DNA of 64,000 nt from Pantoea agglomerans. GTDB lineage: Bacteria > Pseudomonadota > Gammaproteobacteria > Enterobacterales > Enterobacteriaceae. Location: contig NZ_CP090207.1 of NCBI RefSeq assembly GCF_021397715.1, positions 2,604,001 through 2,668,000 on the forward strand, written 5' to 3'. How positions within the stretch are numbered: position 1 is the first letter of the stretch; each line of letters opens with the position of its first letter. Positions 33,058-45,300 of this stretch are shown here, piece after piece. Below the pieces are notes generated by a model. That model worked only from the letters and a program-made list of their open reading frames with translations. It did not search any database and was not told where the DNA came from. The translations under genes were made by a program, and so were the position numbers.

Positions 33058-33869
33058 GATGCATCCATTATCTTTTTACAGCTTGCGTACAACTGCTTAA
33101 ACAGCGCACGTTCAGTAAAGTTCACCGACTCCAGCTGTCGTACCGGCAGAACCGGCATCAGGGCGTTACATATCACGATTTCATCGGCAGCCAGCAACGC
33201 GTCAGGCTCACACTGGACAATCCGGCAAGCCTGCCCTGCTGCGGCAAGCTGCGCCATCAGACACCGCCGCATAATGCCATCGACGCCCGCCCAGCGCAGG
33301 TCCGGGGTGAAAATCTCCGCGCCCTGTCGCCAGAATAAATTGGCCGCACAGCATTCCACCACCCAACCTTCAGTGTCAAGCACCAGCGCTTCGTCGGCGT
33401 CTGTCTGGTCAAGATGAGTGCGGATCATCACCTGCTCCAGCCGGTTGAGATGCTTCAGCCCGGCAAACTGCGGATTGCGTGCCAGCCGAATCGGGCTGAT
33501 AGCCAGCGAGACGCCCAGCTGCTGTAGATCCGCATAGTGTTGAGGCCAGGGCGCCAGAGAGACGATGCGCGTCGGTTCACCACACCCTTTCCGGCTGTAA
33601 CCGCGCCCGCCGCTGCCGGCGCTGAGTATCACTTTCAGCACCACCTGCGTCTGCTGCTGTGCCGCCTGGCGCATCTCATTTTCCAGCTGCAGCCAGTCGA
33701 TCCCGCTGATCAATAGCCGCTCACAGCTCTCTTGCAGACGCTGCATATGACGTTCCAGCAACAGGATTTTGCCGTGCTGCACCGCTGCGGTGGTAAAGCA
33801 GCCATCACCAAACTGTAAGCCACGATCGCTGGCCGCCAGCGTTGATTGTTCGATGCCGTTAATCCACAT
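33054..33869 (-). CDS. pabC: Aminodeoxychorismate lyase
   Basis: 271 residues, fold-type IV PLP enzyme that releases pyruvate from aminodeoxychorismate to give p-aminobenzoate for folate. N-terminus [25 protein letters not shown] and the PLP lysine in [13 protein letters not shown] are conserved, as is [16 protein letters not shown]. First gene of the pabC-mltG-tmk-holB-ycfH operon; separated from fabF by a terminator. Confidence 0.95.
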   Translation of the reverse strand: MWINGIEQSTLAASDRGLQFGDGCFTTAAVQHGKILLLERHMQRLQESCERLLISGIDWLQLENEMRQAAQQQTQVVLKVILSAGSGGRGYSRKGCGEPTRIVSLAPWPQHYADLQQLGVSLAISPIRLARNPQFAGLKHLNRLEQVMIRTHLDQTDADEALVLDTEGWVVECCAANLFWRQGAEIFTPDLRWAGVDGIMRRCLMAQLAAAGQACRIVQCEPDALLAADEIVICNALMPVLPVRQLESVNFTERALFKQLYASCKKIMDAS

Positions 33870-33924
33870 GGTTTTCTCCTGTCGCGGCCGTGACTGACCT
33901 CAGCCCTGGCTGAGGGATAATCAG

Positions 33925-33955
33925 GATAAAAAAAGGCCCGCATCGCGGGCCTTTT
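33925..33955 (-). terminator. Rho-independent terminator of the fab cluster
   Basis: Perfect 11-bp stem 33931-33941 with 33945-33955, three-base loop, T-run on minus, 17 bases after the fabF stop. Confidence 0.9.
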
Positions 33956-33971
33956 CAGTAATCTGAAGCGA

Positions 33972-35213
33972 TTACACTTTACGGAAAATCAATGAACCGT
34001 TGGTACCACCGAAGCCAAAGGAGTTACACAGGGTGTACTCCAGGCCGGAAACCTGACGCGCGGTGTGCGGCACGAAGTCGAGATCGCAGCCTTCATCCGG
34101 GTTGTCGAGGTTAATGGTAGGCGGTACGGCCTGGTCACGCAGCGCCAGAATCGAGTAGATCGATTCCACTGCGCCGGCGGCACCCAGCAGATGCCCGGTC
34201 ATCGATTTGGTTGAGCTCACCATTACCGTACTGGCGGCTGTCCCGAACACCGATTTCACTGCCCGTGTTTCCGCTTTGTCACCCGCGGGCGTCGACGTGC
34301 CGTGCGCGTTGACATAGCCAATCTGCTCTGGCGTCAGCTGAGCATCACGCAGCGCATTGATCATCGCTGCTGCGGCACCCGAGCCATCTTCCGGCGGCGA
34401 CGTCATATGATAGGCATCGCTGCTCATACCAAAGCCGACAATTTCCGCATAGATTTTTGCGCCGCGTTTCTTAGCATGTTCGTACTCTTCGAGTACCACA
34501 ATACCGGCACCGTCACCCAGTACGAAACCGTCACGATCTTTATCCCATGGGCGGCTGGCTGCCTGCGGGTTATCGTTACGGGTTGAGAGCGCACGCGCAG
34601 CCCCGAATCCGCCAACACCTAACGGCGTACTGGCTTTTTCAGCGCCACCTGCCAGCATCACATCAGCATCGTCATAGGCGATGATACGGGCCGCATGACC
34701 AATGTTATGCACGCCAGAGGTACAGGCAGTGGCAATAGAGATGCTGGGACCTTTCAGGCCATACATGATGGTAAGATGACCCGCCACCATGTTGACGATG
34801 GTTGAAGGCACAAAAAACGGGCTGATTTTACGCGGACCGCCGTTGACCAGTGAAGTATGATTATCTTCAATCAGACCTAAACCACCGATGCCGGAACCAA
34901 TCGCTGCGCCCATGCGGCCTGCATTTTCGTCGGTCACAACCAGACCGCTGTCCTGCATCGCCTGCATACCGGCAACAATGCCGTATTGGATGAAGTCATC
35001 CATCTTGCGCTGATCTTTGCGCGAGATGTAGTCATCACAATTAAAACCTCTTACCAGACCTGCAAAACGTGTTGCATACGCACTGGTATCAAAATGGTCG
35101 ATCAGGTTAATGCCGCTCTGACCGGCAAGGAGAGCACTCCAGGTAGACTCTACGGTATTGCCGACAGGAGACAACATGCCAAGACCGGTCACAACTACAC
35201 GACGCTTAGACAC
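33972..35213 (-). CDS. fabF: 3-oxoacyl-ACP synthase II
   Basis: 413 residues. Condensing enzyme for chain elongation and the temperature-dependent step 16:1 to 18:1. Cys-His-His triad: [12 protein letters not shown] (Cys about 164), [11 protein letters not shown] (His about 304) and [13 protein letters not shown] (His about 341). Start is GTG 35211-35213, as in E. coli, with GGAGG six bases upstream. Confidence 0.97.
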   Translation of the reverse strand: MSKRRVVVTGLGMLSPVGNTVESTWSALLAGQSGINLIDHFDTSAYATRFAGLVRGFNCDDYISRKDQRKMDDFIQYGIVAGMQAMQDSGLVVTDENAGRMGAAIGSGIGGLGLIEDNHTSLVNGGPRKISPFFVPSTIVNMVAGHLTIMYGLKGPSISIATACTSGVHNIGHAARIIAYDDADVMLAGGAEKASTPLGVGGFGAARALSTRNDNPQAASRPWDKDRDGFVLGDGAGIVVLEEYEHAKKRGAKIYAEIVGFGMSSDAYHMTSPPEDGSGAAAAMINALRDAQLTPEQIGYVNAHGTSTPAGDKAETRAVKSVFGTAASTVMVSSTKSMTGHLLGAAGAVESIYSILALRDQAVPPTINLDNPDEGCDLDFVPHTARQVSGLEYTLCNSFGFGGTNGSLIFRKV

Positions 35214-35298
35214 GTTCGTCCTCCAGGGAGGGGAAATAGGGAACTATGTGGGACAAACATAAAAATCAGGCGGTCGAGCGACCGCCTGAAGATATTCA

Positions 35299-35535
35299 TT
35301 AGCCTTTGTGGCTATTGATGTAGTCGATCGCTGCCTGAACGGTAGTGATTTTCTCAGCTTCTTCGTCTGGAATTTCAGTATCAAACTCTTCTTCCAGAGC
35401 CATTACCAGCTCAACGGTATCAAGAGAATCGGCACCCAGGTCTTCTACGAAAGATGCAGAGTTGGTCACTTCTTCCTCTTTCACACCCAGCTGCTCACTG
35501 ATGATTTTCTTAACGCGTTGTTCGATATCGCTCAT
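35299..35535 (-). CDS. acpP: Acyl carrier protein
   Basis: 78 residues, [17 protein letters not shown]..., acidic four-helix carrier. The serine that receives 4'-phosphopantetheine is in [10 protein letters not shown] (residue 37 counting Met). The open frame extends far upstream but the true start is ATG 35533-35535, where the sequence agrees with E. coli AcpP and an AGGA precedes. It delivers acyl chains to all fab enzymes encoded around it. Confidence 0.98.
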   Translation of the reverse strand: MSDIEQRVKKIISEQLGVKEEEVTNSASFVEDLGADSLDTVELVMALEEEFDTEIPDEEAEKITTVQAAIDYINSHKG

Positions 35536-35689
35536 ACTATTTAATTTCCTATCAAAACTCGCTTTCGCGATGGTTTTCGTAGTGTATAAAATGGTGAAAA
35601 AGATGCAACAAAATCCCGGCTGGTCGAACCACGATTTTACGCTATTTTGCGGTTTTAACCGCAAATAATGCAAATGATTTCGTGATTTA

Positions 35690-36424
35690 TCAGACCATGT
35701 ACATGCCGCCATTGACGTGCAGCGTTTCACCTGTGATGTAGGCTGCTTCGTCAGAGGCTAAGAATGCCACAGCATTGGCGATTTCCTGCGCTTCGCCTAA
35801 ACGACCCGCAGGGACTTCCGCCAAAATTCCGGAACGTTGATCTTCGTTCAGTGCCCGCGTCATGTCTGTCTCAATAAAACCTGGAGCCACGACGTTGACG
35901 GTAATGCCACGTGACGCGATTTCGCGCGCCAGTGATTTGCTAAAGCCAATTAAACCCGCTTTTGCTGCCGCGTAGTTTGCCTGACCCGCGTTACCCATAG
36001 TTCCAACAACGGAACCGATGGTGATGATACGGCCCACGCGCTTTTTCATCATGGCACGCAATACCGCCTTAGAAAGGCGGAAGACAGAAGTGAGGTTGGT
36101 ATCGAGGATATCCTGCCACTCATCGTCCTTCATGCGCATGAGAAGATTATCACGCGTAATGCCTGCATTATTGACTAAAATATCCACTTCGCCAAATTCT
36201 GCGCGAATATTCTCTAAAACAGTCTCGATTGATGCAGCGTCAGTCACGTTCAGTAACAGGCCTTTGCCCTTGTCGCCAAGGTAAGCACTGATGGCGTCGG
36301 CGCCACTCTGGCTGGTCGCGGTGCCTACCACTTTAGCGCCTTTTGCCGCCAGCGTCTCTGCAATCGCACGACCAATGCCGCGACTCGCGCCGGTGACCAG
36401 CGCAACTTTACCTTCAAAGCTCAT
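35690..36424 (-). CDS. fabG: 3-oxoacyl-ACP reductase
   Basis: 244 residues, short-chain dehydrogenase. NADPH motif [10 protein letters not shown] at residues 12-21, NNAG at about 86, and the Ser-Tyr-Lys triad in [22 protein letters not shown]. First reduction in the elongation cycle. GAGG lies six bases upstream of the ATG; 10 bases separate it from fabD. Confidence 0.98.
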   Translation of the reverse strand: MSFEGKVALVTGASRGIGRAIAETLAAKGAKVVGTATSQSGADAISAYLGDKGKGLLLNVTDAASIETVLENIRAEFGEVDILVNNAGITRDNLLMRMKDDEWQDILDTNLTSVFRLSKAVLRAMMKKRVGRIITIGSVVGTMGNAGQANYAAAKAGLIGFSKSLAREIASRGITVNVVAPGFIETDMTRALNEDQRSGILAEVPAGRLGEAQEIANAVAFLASDEAAYITGETLHVNGGMYMV

Positions 36425-36434
36425 GATTTTCCTC

Positions 36435-37367
36435 TTATTCCTTTCCGAGTGCAGCCGTCAGTGATGCACTGTCGTTGACGGCAGCCGCTGTCAGGCTATC
36501 CACAATGCGTTTGGTCAGACCGGTCAGCACTTTGCCTGGACCGATCTCCAGCAGTTGAGTCACGCCCTGTGCCGCCATCGCTTCCACGCTTTCAGTCCAG
36601 CGAACCGGGCTGTAAAGCTGGCGAACCAGCGCATGACGAATCGCACCAGCGTCAGTTTCCGCTTTCACATCGACGTTATTAATCACCGGTACGGCAGGCG
36701 TATTGAAGGTGATGGACTCAAGCGCAACGGCCAGTTTGTCGGCTGCAGGCTTCATCAGCGCGCAGTGTGAAGGGACGCTGACCGGTAACGGCAGCGCACG
36801 TTTAGCACCGGCAGCTTTACAGGCCGCGCCAGCACGCTCTACCGCTTCTTTGTTACCGGCGATGACCACCTGACCTGGCGAGTTAAAGTTAACCGGCGAG
36901 ACCACCTGCCCTTGTGCACTCTCTTCACAGGCTTTGCGAATGGACGCATCATCCAGGCCGATAATCGCCTGCATCGCGCCCGTGCCTTCCGGCACCGCTT
37001 CCTGCATCAGTTTGCCACGCAGCTCAACCAGCTTGATCGCATCGGCAAAATCGAGCACACCCGCACAGACCAGCGCGGAATATTCACCCAGGCTGTGACC
37101 GGCCATCATTGACGGCTGTTCACCGCCCTGCTGCTGCCAGACACGATAGATAGCGACCGAAGCGGCTAACAGCGCAGGCTGAGTCTGCCACGTTTTATTC
37201 AACTCTTCAGCCGGACCCTGGCTGACTAACTGCCATAAGTCATATCCCAGTGCCGCAGAGGCTTCGCGGAAAGTCTCTTCCACCTGCGGCCAGGCAGCGG
37301 CTAAATCTGCCAGCATACCGACCGTCTGTGAACCCTGGCCTGGGAAAACAAAAGCAAATTTCGTCAT
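36435..37367 (-). CDS. fabD: Malonyl-CoA:ACP transacylase
   Basis: 310 residues. Transfers malonyl from CoA to ACP. Active-site serine in AGHSLGEYSAL (about residue 92), oxyanion loop FPGQGSQ at residues 8-14, catalytic His in VSVPSHCALM (about 201). Between fabH and fabG in the standard order. Confidence 0.97.
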   Translation of the reverse strand: MTKFAFVFPGQGSQTVGMLADLAAAWPQVEETFREASAALGYDLWQLVSQGPAEELNKTWQTQPALLAASVAIYRVWQQQGGEQPSMMAGHSLGEYSALVCAGVLDFADAIKLVELRGKLMQEAVPEGTGAMQAIIGLDDASIRKACEESAQGQVVSPVNFNSPGQVVIAGNKEAVERAGAACKAAGAKRALPLPVSVPSHCALMKPAADKLAVALESITFNTPAVPVINNVDVKAETDAGAIRHALVRQLYSPVRWTESVEAMAAQGVTQLLEIGPGKVLTGLTKRIVDSLTAAAVNDSASLTAALGKE

Positions 37368-37383
37368 CTTACGTTCCTGTCAA

Positions 37384-38337
37384 TCAAAAGCGAACCAGTG
37401 CAGAACCCCAGGTGAATCCACCACCAAAGGCTTCCAGCAAAATAAGGTGTCCGGGTTTGATGCGGCCATCACGGACCGCTTCATCCAGTGCGCTTGGCAC
37501 AGATGCGGCAGAAGTATTGCCGTGGCGATCCAGGGTAACCACGACTTTATCCATGGTCATCCCCAGTTTTTTCGCCGTCGCGCTGATAATGCGCAGGTTG
37601 GCCTGATGTGGCACCAGCCAGTCCAGCATTTCGCGATCGAGGTTGTTCGCCTGCAGGGTTTCATCAACGATGTGCGCCAGCTCGGTAACCGCCACTTTGA
37701 ACACTTCGTTGCCGGCCATTGTCACGTAGGCAGGTTTATCCTGATGGGCGCGATCCTGATAAGGCAGAGTCAGCAACTGAGCATAACGACCATCGGCGTG
37801 CAGATGGGTGGAGATAATCCCCTGCTCTTCGCTTGGGCCAAGCACTACCGCACCTGCGCCGTCACCAAACAGAATGATGGTGCCACGATCTTCGGGATCG
37901 AGCGCGCGCGCCAGCACGTCTGCGCCGATTACCAGGGCATGCTTCACCGCGCCATTTTTAATGTACTGATCGGCCACGCTCAGGGCGTAGGTAAAGCCCG
38001 CACAGGCGGCAGCAAGGTCAAACGCCGCGCAGTCTTTGATCTCCAGCATTTGCTGGATCATGCAGGCGGAGCTGGGGAAGGCATGACTGGAAGAAGTTGT
38101 GGCGACAATAATCAGCCCAACATCGTTCGCTTCAACGCCGGCCATTTCAAGGGCGCGTTGAGCCGCGCTGAATCCCATGGTGGCGACCGTCTCGTCAGGC
38201 GCAGCAATACGGCGCTCACGGATGCCGGTGCGGGTGACAATCCACTCGTCCGACGTCTCCACCATTTTTTCCAGATCGGCATTGGTGCGAACCTGGCTAG
38301 GCAAATAACTGCCCGTACCGATAATTTTGGTATACAT
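37384..38337 (-). CDS. fabH: 3-oxoacyl-ACP synthase III
   Basis: 317 residues. Starts fatty-acid synthesis by condensing acetyl-CoA with malonyl-ACP. Catalytic Cys112 in [11 protein letters not shown], His in VPHQANLRI, Asn in [11 protein letters not shown]. Its ATG directly abuts the plsX stop with no gap. Confidence 0.97.
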   Translation of the reverse strand: MYTKIIGTGSYLPSQVRTNADLEKMVETSDEWIVTRTGIRERRIAAPDETVATMGFSAAQRALEMAGVEANDVGLIIVATTSSSHAFPSSACMIQQMLEIKDCAAFDLAAACAGFTYALSVADQYIKNGAVKHALVIGADVLARALDPEDRGTIILFGDGAGAVVLGPSEEQGIISTHLHADGRYAQLLTLPYQDRAHQDKPAYVTMAGNEVFKVAVTELAHIVDETLQANNLDREMLDWLVPHQANLRIISATAKKLGMTMDKVVVTLDRHGNTSAASVPSALDEAVRDGRIKPGHLILLEAFGGGFTWGSALVRF

Positions 38338-39378
38338 CTAGGCTTTGTCACTCCTGGCTAATACAGCATCAAGGCGCGCAGCAATTCGTTCGGGAACCTG
38401 CTGCCGCACCGCCTGCTCTGCCTGTTCGATCGCCACGGCAAAGGCATGTTGATTTGCTGCACCGTGGCTCTTGATCACTGTTCCGCGCAATCCTAACAGA
38501 CAAGCGCCATTGTACTGGTCTGGGTTGAGATGCCCGAAGCGCTTCGCCAGACGTTTCTGAATCCAGCGTCCCAGCAACCTCAGCCACCATGACCGTTTTT
38601 TGCCTTCCCCTGACGACTTCAGCAGGGAAAGAAACATTCTTACCACGCCTTCCATGGTCTTCAGCGTGACATTACCGACAAACCCGTCACAGACCATCAC
38701 ATCCGTTTTACCGGTGAGTAGCTCATTACCTTCAAGGTAACCAATATAGTTGATCTGCGGTGATTCTCGCAGGATTACCGCTGCGTCGCGAATGGTTTCC
38801 AGCCCTTTGGTCTCTTCGTGACCAATATTGAGCAGTGCGACACGCGGTCGGGCAATGCCGAGGACATGCTCCGCCATCACCGATCCCATCACCGCAAACT
38901 GAACCAGCATCGCGCTGTCTGAACCGACGTTGGCGCCCAGATCCAGCACCACCGTTTTACCCTGCTGCTGGTGCGGTAACACGGACATCAGCGCCGGGCG
39001 TTTAATACCGTCCAGCGGCCTGAGCATCAGCGTGGCCAGCCCCATCAGCGCGCCGGTATTTCCTGCGCTGACGCAGGCCTGCGCACGTCCCTCTTTCACC
39101 ATCTCCAGCGCCACACGCATTGAGCTGCCGCGACTGTTTCGGATGGCCTGAGCGGGCCGCGCATCACTTGCAATAACCGATTCGGCAGGAATCACCTGCA
39201 AACGCCCCAGTAAGGAGGAATCCGCTTTGGCAAGCAATGGCGTGAGGATGTCGGGATTACCGACCAGAAGAAGGAACAGCTGCGAATGAGAGGCCAGTGC
39301 CTGCAATGCTGCAGGCACTGTCACGCAAGGACCGAAGTCCCCGCCCATGGCATCAATAGCCAGGGTCAAACGTGTCAA
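38338..39378 (-). CDS. plsX: Phosphate acyltransferase PlsX
   Basis: 346 residues; makes acyl-phosphate from acyl-ACP for phosphatidic acid synthesis. N-terminus [26 protein letters not shown] and [15 protein letters not shown] are family signatures. Start is TTG 39376-39378 with AAGG seven bases upstream. About ten residues shorter at the C-terminus than E. coli PlsX. Confidence 0.96.
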   Translation of the reverse strand: MTRLTLAIDAMGGDFGPCVTVPAALQALASHSQLFLLLVGNPDILTPLLAKADSSLLGRLQVIPAESVIASDARPAQAIRNSRGSSMRVALEMVKEGRAQACVSAGNTGALMGLATLMLRPLDGIKRPALMSVLPHQQQGKTVVLDLGANVGSDSAMLVQFAVMGSVMAEHVLGIARPRVALLNIGHEETKGLETIRDAAVILRESPQINYIGYLEGNELLTGKTDVMVCDGFVGNVTLKTMEGVVRMFLSLLKSSGEGKKRSWWLRLLGRWIQKRLAKRFGHLNPDQYNGACLLGLRGTVIKSHGAANQHAFAVAIEQAEQAVRQQVPERIAARLDAVLARSDKA

Positions 39379-39403
39379 GGTATCGCCTTGCTAAGCAAGA
39401 AAC

Positions 39404-39574
39404 TTACTTAACGATAACCTTGCGACCGCGGTAGTAACCATCCGCAGTAATGTGGTGACGCAGATGAGTTTCGCCAGAAACTTTATCTACTGACAGAGCA
39501 GCAGTGGTCAGCGCATCGTGCGAACGACGCATACCACGCTTAGAACGGGTGGGTTTATTCTGTTGTACGGCCAT
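39404..39574 (-). CDS. rpmF: 50S ribosomal protein L32
   Basis: 56 residues: [20 protein letters not shown]..., ending [11 protein letters not shown] at 39572-39574, stop TAA at 39404-39406. Basic ribosomal protein, recognisable along its full length, in its normal place between yceD and plsX, so ribosome and lipid synthesis genes share transcripts. Confidence 0.97.
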   Translation of the reverse strand: MAVQQNKPTRSKRGMRRSHDALTTAALSVDKVSGETHLRHHITADGYYRGRKVIVK

Positions 39575-39588
39575 GGACCTTACTCCTA

Positions 39589-40110
39589 TTACTTACGCTT
39601 TAAACTGGCTAATACGGCAAATGGATTTGGTTTCTCCGCCTCTGCAGGCAGTTTGCCAAAGACCATGTCCGCCTCGGACACTTCACAGTGTTCAGAATCA
39701 TGTACCGGAACGACCGGCAGCGCGAGAATGATTTCATCCTCGACAACTGCCAGCAGATCGATCTCACCAAACTCGTTGACATCGACCGGCTCGTACGCTT
39801 CCGGCAATGCCTCGGCCTGCTCTTCAGAAGAGACAGGACTGAAGCAATAACTTACGTGTACATGATGAGGAAAGGTCTGGTTGCAGCGCTGACAACGCAA
39901 CGTCACTTGTACTTCAGCTGTACCCGTCAGTACCGCCAGACGTTGACTGTCAACTGCAAACGACATGGCACAATCCACATCACTGTCCACACTAACTACT
40001 GACTCGGCCACGCGCTCCACCTGTACAGATGTGTAGACACCTTGATAATCAAGGCGTTTTTGAGCGGTGCGGACCGGGTCCAGCGTCAGGGGTAATTTTA
40101 CCTTTTGCAT
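39589..40110 (-). CDS. yceD: YceD, DUF177 family, 23S rRNA accumulation protein
   Basis: 173 residues. The [14 protein letters not shown] segment contains the CxxC pair typical of the family; the C-terminal tail ([15 protein letters not shown]) is the conserved NPF/LK end. Linked to accumulation of 23S rRNA in bacteria and plastids. Fourteen bases before rpmF; the first gene of the rpmF-plsX-fab transcription unit. Confidence 0.94.
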   Translation of the reverse strand: MQKVKLPLTLDPVRTAQKRLDYQGVYTSVQVERVAESVVSVDSDVDCAMSFAVDSQRLAVLTGTAEVQVTLRCQRCNQTFPHHVHVSYCFSPVSSEEQAEALPEAYEPVDVNEFGEIDLLAVVEDEIILALPVVPVHDSEHCEVSEADMVFGKLPAEAEKPNPFAVLASLKRK

Positions 40111-40250
40111 AGGGCGCGCATATTAACTTTGTAATGTCATAGAGTCAAAGAAAAAGGCCGTTAAACAGCATCTTTCAACCACTATTCGCATCCAGTGCGG
40201 CGCACAGTTTAAAATGACTGTCACCAATTCGCTATCACTATTGAAAAAAA

Positions 40251-40838
40251 ATGACCACATCGATTCTTTTAGCTTCCACCTCGCCTTTTCGCAAGGCGTT
40301 ATTAGACAAGCTGGGCCTGCCCTTTATCACCGCCGCCCCCGAGGTGGATGAAACCCCGCAGCCCGGTGAAACCGCGGAAGTGCTGGTCTCACGCCTTGCC
40401 GTCGCGAAAGCAAAAGCGCTGGCTCAGGCCTACCCCGATCACTGGATCATCGGCTCCGATCAGGTCTGCGTGCTGAACGGGATGATTACCGGTAAACCGC
40501 ACACCGTGGAGAATGCCCGGGCGCAGCTACGCGCCGCCAGCGGCAACCGCATCACCTTCTATACCGGTCTGGCGCTTTTTCACCCCGCCAGTCAGCAACT
40601 GATGCAATGTTGTGAGCCTTTTGTGGTGCACTTTCGTGATCTTAGCGAAGCGGAGATCGCTGCCTATATAGAGAAGGAACAGCCGCTGTACTGTGCCGGC
40701 AGTTTCAAAAGTGAAGGCCTGGGGATTTGTCTGTTTGATCGGTTAGAGGGACGCGATCCCAATACGCTGGTGGGACTGCCGCTGATCGCGCTCAACGGCA
40801 TGTTACGGCAAGCCGGCATCAATCCGCTGTCGGCGTGA
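40251..40838 (+). CDS. yceF: 7-methyl-GTP pyrophosphatase, Maf-2/YceF
   Basis: 195 residues. Maf fold house-cleaning nucleotide pyrophosphatase that hydrolyses m7GTP. N-terminal [20 protein letters not shown], catalytic Asp in [10 protein letters not shown], and the [28 protein letters not shown] motif are complete. Divergent from yceD and convergent with rluC. Confidence 0.95.
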   Translation: MTTSILLASTSPFRKALLDKLGLPFITAAPEVDETPQPGETAEVLVSRLAVAKAKALAQAYPDHWIIGSDQVCVLNGMITGKPHTVENARAQLRAASGNRITFYTGLALFHPASQQLMQCCEPFVVHFRDLSEAEIAAYIEKEQPLYCAGSFKSEGLGICLFDRLEGRDPNTLVGLPLIALNGMLRQAGINPLSA

Positions 40839-40851
40839 TGCCAGCGCGCAA

Positions 40852-41808
40852 TTACGCTTTTAGCTGACGTAGCCGGAGCAGGCACTGCTTCAGGCCGTCA
40901 TCCAGCGGTGCTTCCACCCGCATCACTTCGCCGGTGCCGGGATGAGTAAAGGTGAGCGCCGCAGCGTGCAGGAACAGCCGCTTTAAGCCGGTTGAGGCCA
41001 GCTGGCTGTCGAACTCACGCTCCCCGTAGCGATCGTCGAAAGCAATCGGGTGGCCAGCATGGAGAGTATGGACGCGGATCTGGTGCGTACGCCCGGTCAC
41101 CGGGCTGGCTTTAATCAGCGTGGCAAACTCAAAACGCTCTTCTACTTTAAAGCGGGTTTCTGACGGTTTCCCTTCGCTGCTGACGCGCACGATACGTTCG
41201 CCGCTCTGCAGAATATTTTTCAGTAGCGGCGCCTGCACTACTTTCAGGTGTGAAGGCCAGTTACCGCGCACCAGCGCCAGGTAATCTTTCTGCATCCCCT
41301 TTTCGCGCAGCTGTTCATGCAGAGAACGCAGCGCCGAGCGCTTCTTCGCCACCAGTAAAATGCCGGAGGTATCACGATCCAGCCGATGAACCAGCTCCAG
41401 GAAGCGCGCTTCGGGCCGCAAGGCACGTAATCCCTCGATGACCCCAAAGCTCAGCCCGCTACCGCCGTGCACTGCGGTGCCGGACGGCTTATTCATCACC
41501 AGCAGGGATTCATCTTCATACAGGATGGCATCGGCCAGCGAGGCGACTTTAGCCAGCTTCGGTGAGACGGCATCCTCATCGCGCTCGGCGACCCGCACCG
41601 GCGGAATACGGACCTCATCACCCGCCTCAAGCTTGTACTCCGGCTTGACGCGCTTTTTATTCACCCGCACCTCGCCTTTACGTACGATGCGATAAATCAT
41701 GCTTTTCGGCACACCTTTCAGTTGGGTGCGCAAAAAGTTATCAATGCGTTGTCCGGCATTTTCAGCCGTGATGGCGACAAATTGTACGCCCGGATTCTCT
41801 GTTTTCAT
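40852..41808 (-). CDS. rluC: 23S rRNA pseudouridine(955/2504/2580) synthase
   Basis: 318 residues. N-terminal S4 RNA-binding domain (about 19-80), then the RluA-type catalytic domain with Asp in [18 protein letters not shown] (about residue 144) and [10 protein letters not shown]. Divergent from rne, as in E. coli. Confidence 0.97.
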   Translation of the reverse strand: MKTENPGVQFVAITAENAGQRIDNFLRTQLKGVPKSMIYRIVRKGEVRVNKKRVKPEYKLEAGDEVRIPPVRVAERDEDAVSPKLAKVASLADAILYEDESLLVMNKPSGTAVHGGSGLSFGVIEGLRALRPEARFLELVHRLDRDTSGILLVAKKRSALRSLHEQLREKGMQKDYLALVRGNWPSHLKVVQAPLLKNILQSGERIVRVSSEGKPSETRFKVEERFEFATLIKASPVTGRTHQIRVHTLHAGHPIAFDDRYGEREFDSQLASTGLKRLFLHAAALTFTHPGTGEVMRVEAPLDDGLKQCLLRLRQLKA

Positions 41809-42380
41809 GGCGGCGATTCTAAATAGTGTCCCCTGATAGCGCCACCCCTTTTTCTGTGCTTAACTCTGGGGTTAGTGTCGCGATAAGCGGCCCGGCTGCT
41901 GGCTTTTTCAACAACCTGGCGCTTGACCCGATATATTATGGTGCTAAATGTAAAGAAACTTCACAAGCTGGCTAAAGTCGCCTTGCTATATGAAGGTTAG
42001 CAATGGAATAATGCTTAAGTTTCTTACCTGAAGGGTTTCAGGGCAGAAAAAGAGCGAAATTGTCATTTTGCCGGATCGAGCAGACACGCAGCAATGGCGT
42101 AAGACGTAATGCGAAATCAGGCACTTAGCGGGCTGCGGGTTGCGGCCTGGACAGCAGTATGGAGTGCACGGGTTTTTTATTTCTCTCAGGCATTTCCACT
42201 ATCTGGTGCTGTTTTCCCTTATGAAAAACAGGCCACCGACGTTATTTGCGCCCCTCGCGCGGTCGACAGCCGTGAGGCTGACGACATTGCACTAAGTCAC
42301 GGGGCCATCGGTTGATACTCGTCCAGGGTAACTATGCCCGCAGCTGTAATCACTCATGAAAGAATAACGAGTAAGTCACG
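41809..42380 (+). promoter_or_regulatory. rne upstream region with long 5' leader
   Basis: 572 bases without a gene between divergent rluC and rne. An AT-rich -10-like segment (ATATATTATG, 41931-41940) suggests transcription start near 41946, giving a leader of about 435 bases. In E. coli the rne leader contains hairpins through which RNase E shortens its own mRNA; a long leader here fits this, and an ACTCGT/ACGAGT pairing (about 42318-42323 with 42367-42372) closes near the start codon. No -35 is clear. Confidence 0.5.
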
Positions 42381-45300
42381 ATGAAAAGAATGTTAATAAA
42401 CGCAACTCAGCAGGAGGAGTTGCGCGTTGCCCTGGTTGACGGTCAGCGTCTGTACGATCTGGATATCGAAAGCCCAGGACACGAACAGAAAAAAGCCAAC
42501 ATTTACAAAGGTAAAATCACTCGCATTGAACCCAGCCTTGAAGCTGCGTTTGTCGATTATGGCGCAGAGCGTCACGGTTTCCTCCCTTTAAAAGAAATCT
42601 CCCGCGAATATTTCCCCTCCAGCTACAACGCGCATGGTCGTCCGAATATCAAAGACGTGCTGCGTGAAGGTCAGGAAGTCATTGTTCAGATCGATAAAGA
42701 AGAACGCGGCAATAAAGGCGCTGCGCTGACCACCTTTATCTCTCTGGCGGGCAGCTATCTGGTACTGATGCCGAACAACCCACGTGCAGGCGGTATCTCC
42801 CGTCGCATCGAAGGTGACGATCGTACCGAACTGAAAGAAGCCCTGTCGGCGCTGGAACTGCCGGAAGGCATGGGATTGATCGTCCGCACCGCCGGTGTCG
42901 GTAAATCTGCCGAATCGCTGCAGTGGGATCTGAGCTTCCGTCTGAAACACTGGGAAGCGATTAAAAAAGCCGCTGAAAACCGTCCGGCGCCGTTCCTGAT
43001 TCATCAGGAAAGCAACGTCATCGTTCGTGCATTCCGCGACTATCTGCGCCAGGACATCGGCGAAATCCTGATTGATAATCCGAAAGTACTGGAACTGGCG
43101 CGTCAGCATATCGCTGCGCTGGGCCGTCCGGATTTCAGCAGCAAAATTAAGCTCTACACCGGTGAAATCCCGCTGTTCAGCCACTATCAGATCGAATCGC
43201 AAATCGAATCCGCTTTCCAGCGTGAAGTCCGCCTGCCTTCCGGCGGCTCGATTGTGATCGATAGCACCGAAGCGTTAACCGCAATTGATATCAACTCAGC
43301 ACGCGCTACGCGCGGCGGCGATATCGAAGAGACAGCGTTTAACACTAACCTTGAAGCGGCAGACGAGATTGCCCGTCAGCTGCGTCTGCGTGACCTCGGC
43401 GGCCTGATCGTTATCGACTTTATCGATATGACGCCGGTCCGCCATCAGCGCGCGGTAGAAAATCGTCTGCGTGAAGCGGTGCGTCAGGACCGTGCGCGTA
43501 TCCAGATTAGCCACATTTCTCGCTTCGGCCTGCTGGAGATGTCACGCCAGCGTCTGAGCCCGTCGTTAGGTGAATCAAGCCATCACGTCTGCCCACGCTG
43601 TAGCGGCACCGGCACCATTCGTGATAACGAATCACTGGCGCTGTCGATCCTGCGCCTGATTGAAGAAGAAGCGCTGAAAGATAACACCAAAGAAGTGCAC
43701 GCCATCGTGCCAGTTCAGGTGGCCTCTTACCTGCTGAATGAGAAGCGTGAAGCGGTCAATGCCATTGAAAAACGCCAGGGCGGCGTGCGGGCCATCATTG
43801 TTCCAGATGACAAGATGCAAACCCCACACTATTCCGTGCTGCGCGTACGTAAAGGTGAAGAGACCCAGACGCTGAGCTACCATCTGCCGAAGCTGCATGA
43901 AGCTGAAATGGCGCTGCCATCGGAAGAGGAGCACGGCGAACGTCGTCGTCCTGAGCAGCCAGCGCTGGCGGCCTTTGTCATGCCTGATGCGCCTCCTGCA
44001 CCGGTTGAAGTTGCACCCGAAGCGCCACGCGCTGAAGCGCAACCGGCAGCGAAAGCGCCAACCGTCGCGGCACCAGCAACCGTCAGCACCGGCTTCCTTG
44101 GCCGCCTGTTCGGTGGGCTGAAGAAAATGTTCGGTGGCGAAGACGCCCCTGCGGCAACGCCAGCTACGCCTGAAGTTGCAGAACCGAAGAAAGCGCCGGA
44201 AAGCGAAGAAGAGAACGCAAATCAGCGCGGCGATCGTCGCAACAACAACCGTCGCAATAACAACCGTCGTGAGCGTACGCCGCGTAACGGTGAAAATGGT
44301 CAGGCACGTGAAAGCCGCGAACCGCGTGAGCCGCGTGAAAGCCGTGAACCACGCGAGAGCCGCGAGCCGCGCGAAAACCGTGAGCCACGTGAAGGCAATG
44401 ATAACCGTCGCAACAAGCGTCAGTCTCAGCCTAACGAGGTGCGTGAAGAGCGTCCGGCACTGAGCGAAGAAGCCCGTCAGCAGCGCGACGAGCAGCAGCA
44501 ACAGCGTCGTGAGCAACGTGCTGAACGTCAGCGTCGTCGTCAGGAAGAGAAACGCGCCCAGCAGGAAGCCGCGAAAGCTGCCGAGCAGCCAGTGGTTGCC
44601 GAGGCTGTAGCTGAAACCCCTGAAGCGCAGGATGACGAACGCGTGCAGGTGATGCCGCGTCGTAAGCCGCGTCAGCTGAGCCAGAAAGTCCGCGTTGATG
44701 ATAATCGTCAGCCACTGCCTGCAGAAGCCATGGATATTGCCGTGCCGACTGAAGCGCGTGTGGTACCGCAACCAGCGGCCGACGTACTGCCAACCGAAGC
44801 CCCACAGATCGAAGAGCAGGATGATAACGACAGCCGTGATAACGCCAATATGCCGCGTCGCTCACGCCGTTCGCCACGTCATCTGCGCGTCAGCGGTCAG
44901 CGTCGTCGTCGTTATCGTGATGAGCGTTACCCAACCCAGTCAGCCATGCCTCTGGCGGCTGCAGCCGCGTCGCCAGAAATGGCCTCCGGTAAAGTGTGGG
45001 TACGCTATCCGGTCAGCCAGACCAGCGAAGAGCAGGTAGTGCAGGATGCCGTTCAGGAAACGCCAGATTACAGCCGTGAAGAGACCGCAGGCGCCATTGC
45101 ACTGCCGGTTGCTGCTGCGGTTGAATCAGATGCGTCACAGGACGCCCCCGTGCAGCAGGCTGAACCGCAGGCCGAAACGCCGGTGCCGGTGGTGAACACT
45201 GACGATACCCGTGCGATCGATGCACCGGTTGATCATCAGCCGTCTGTGATCCCAGCCGCGGCTGAAGCGATCGCTGAAACCATCGCTGCTCAGGCACAGC

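Noticed and set aside
43632-44771. A 379-codon open frame on minus under rne
   Set aside because: Leu/Thr/Phe-rich translation of the Arg-rich repeats of rne read backwards; not a membrane protein gene.
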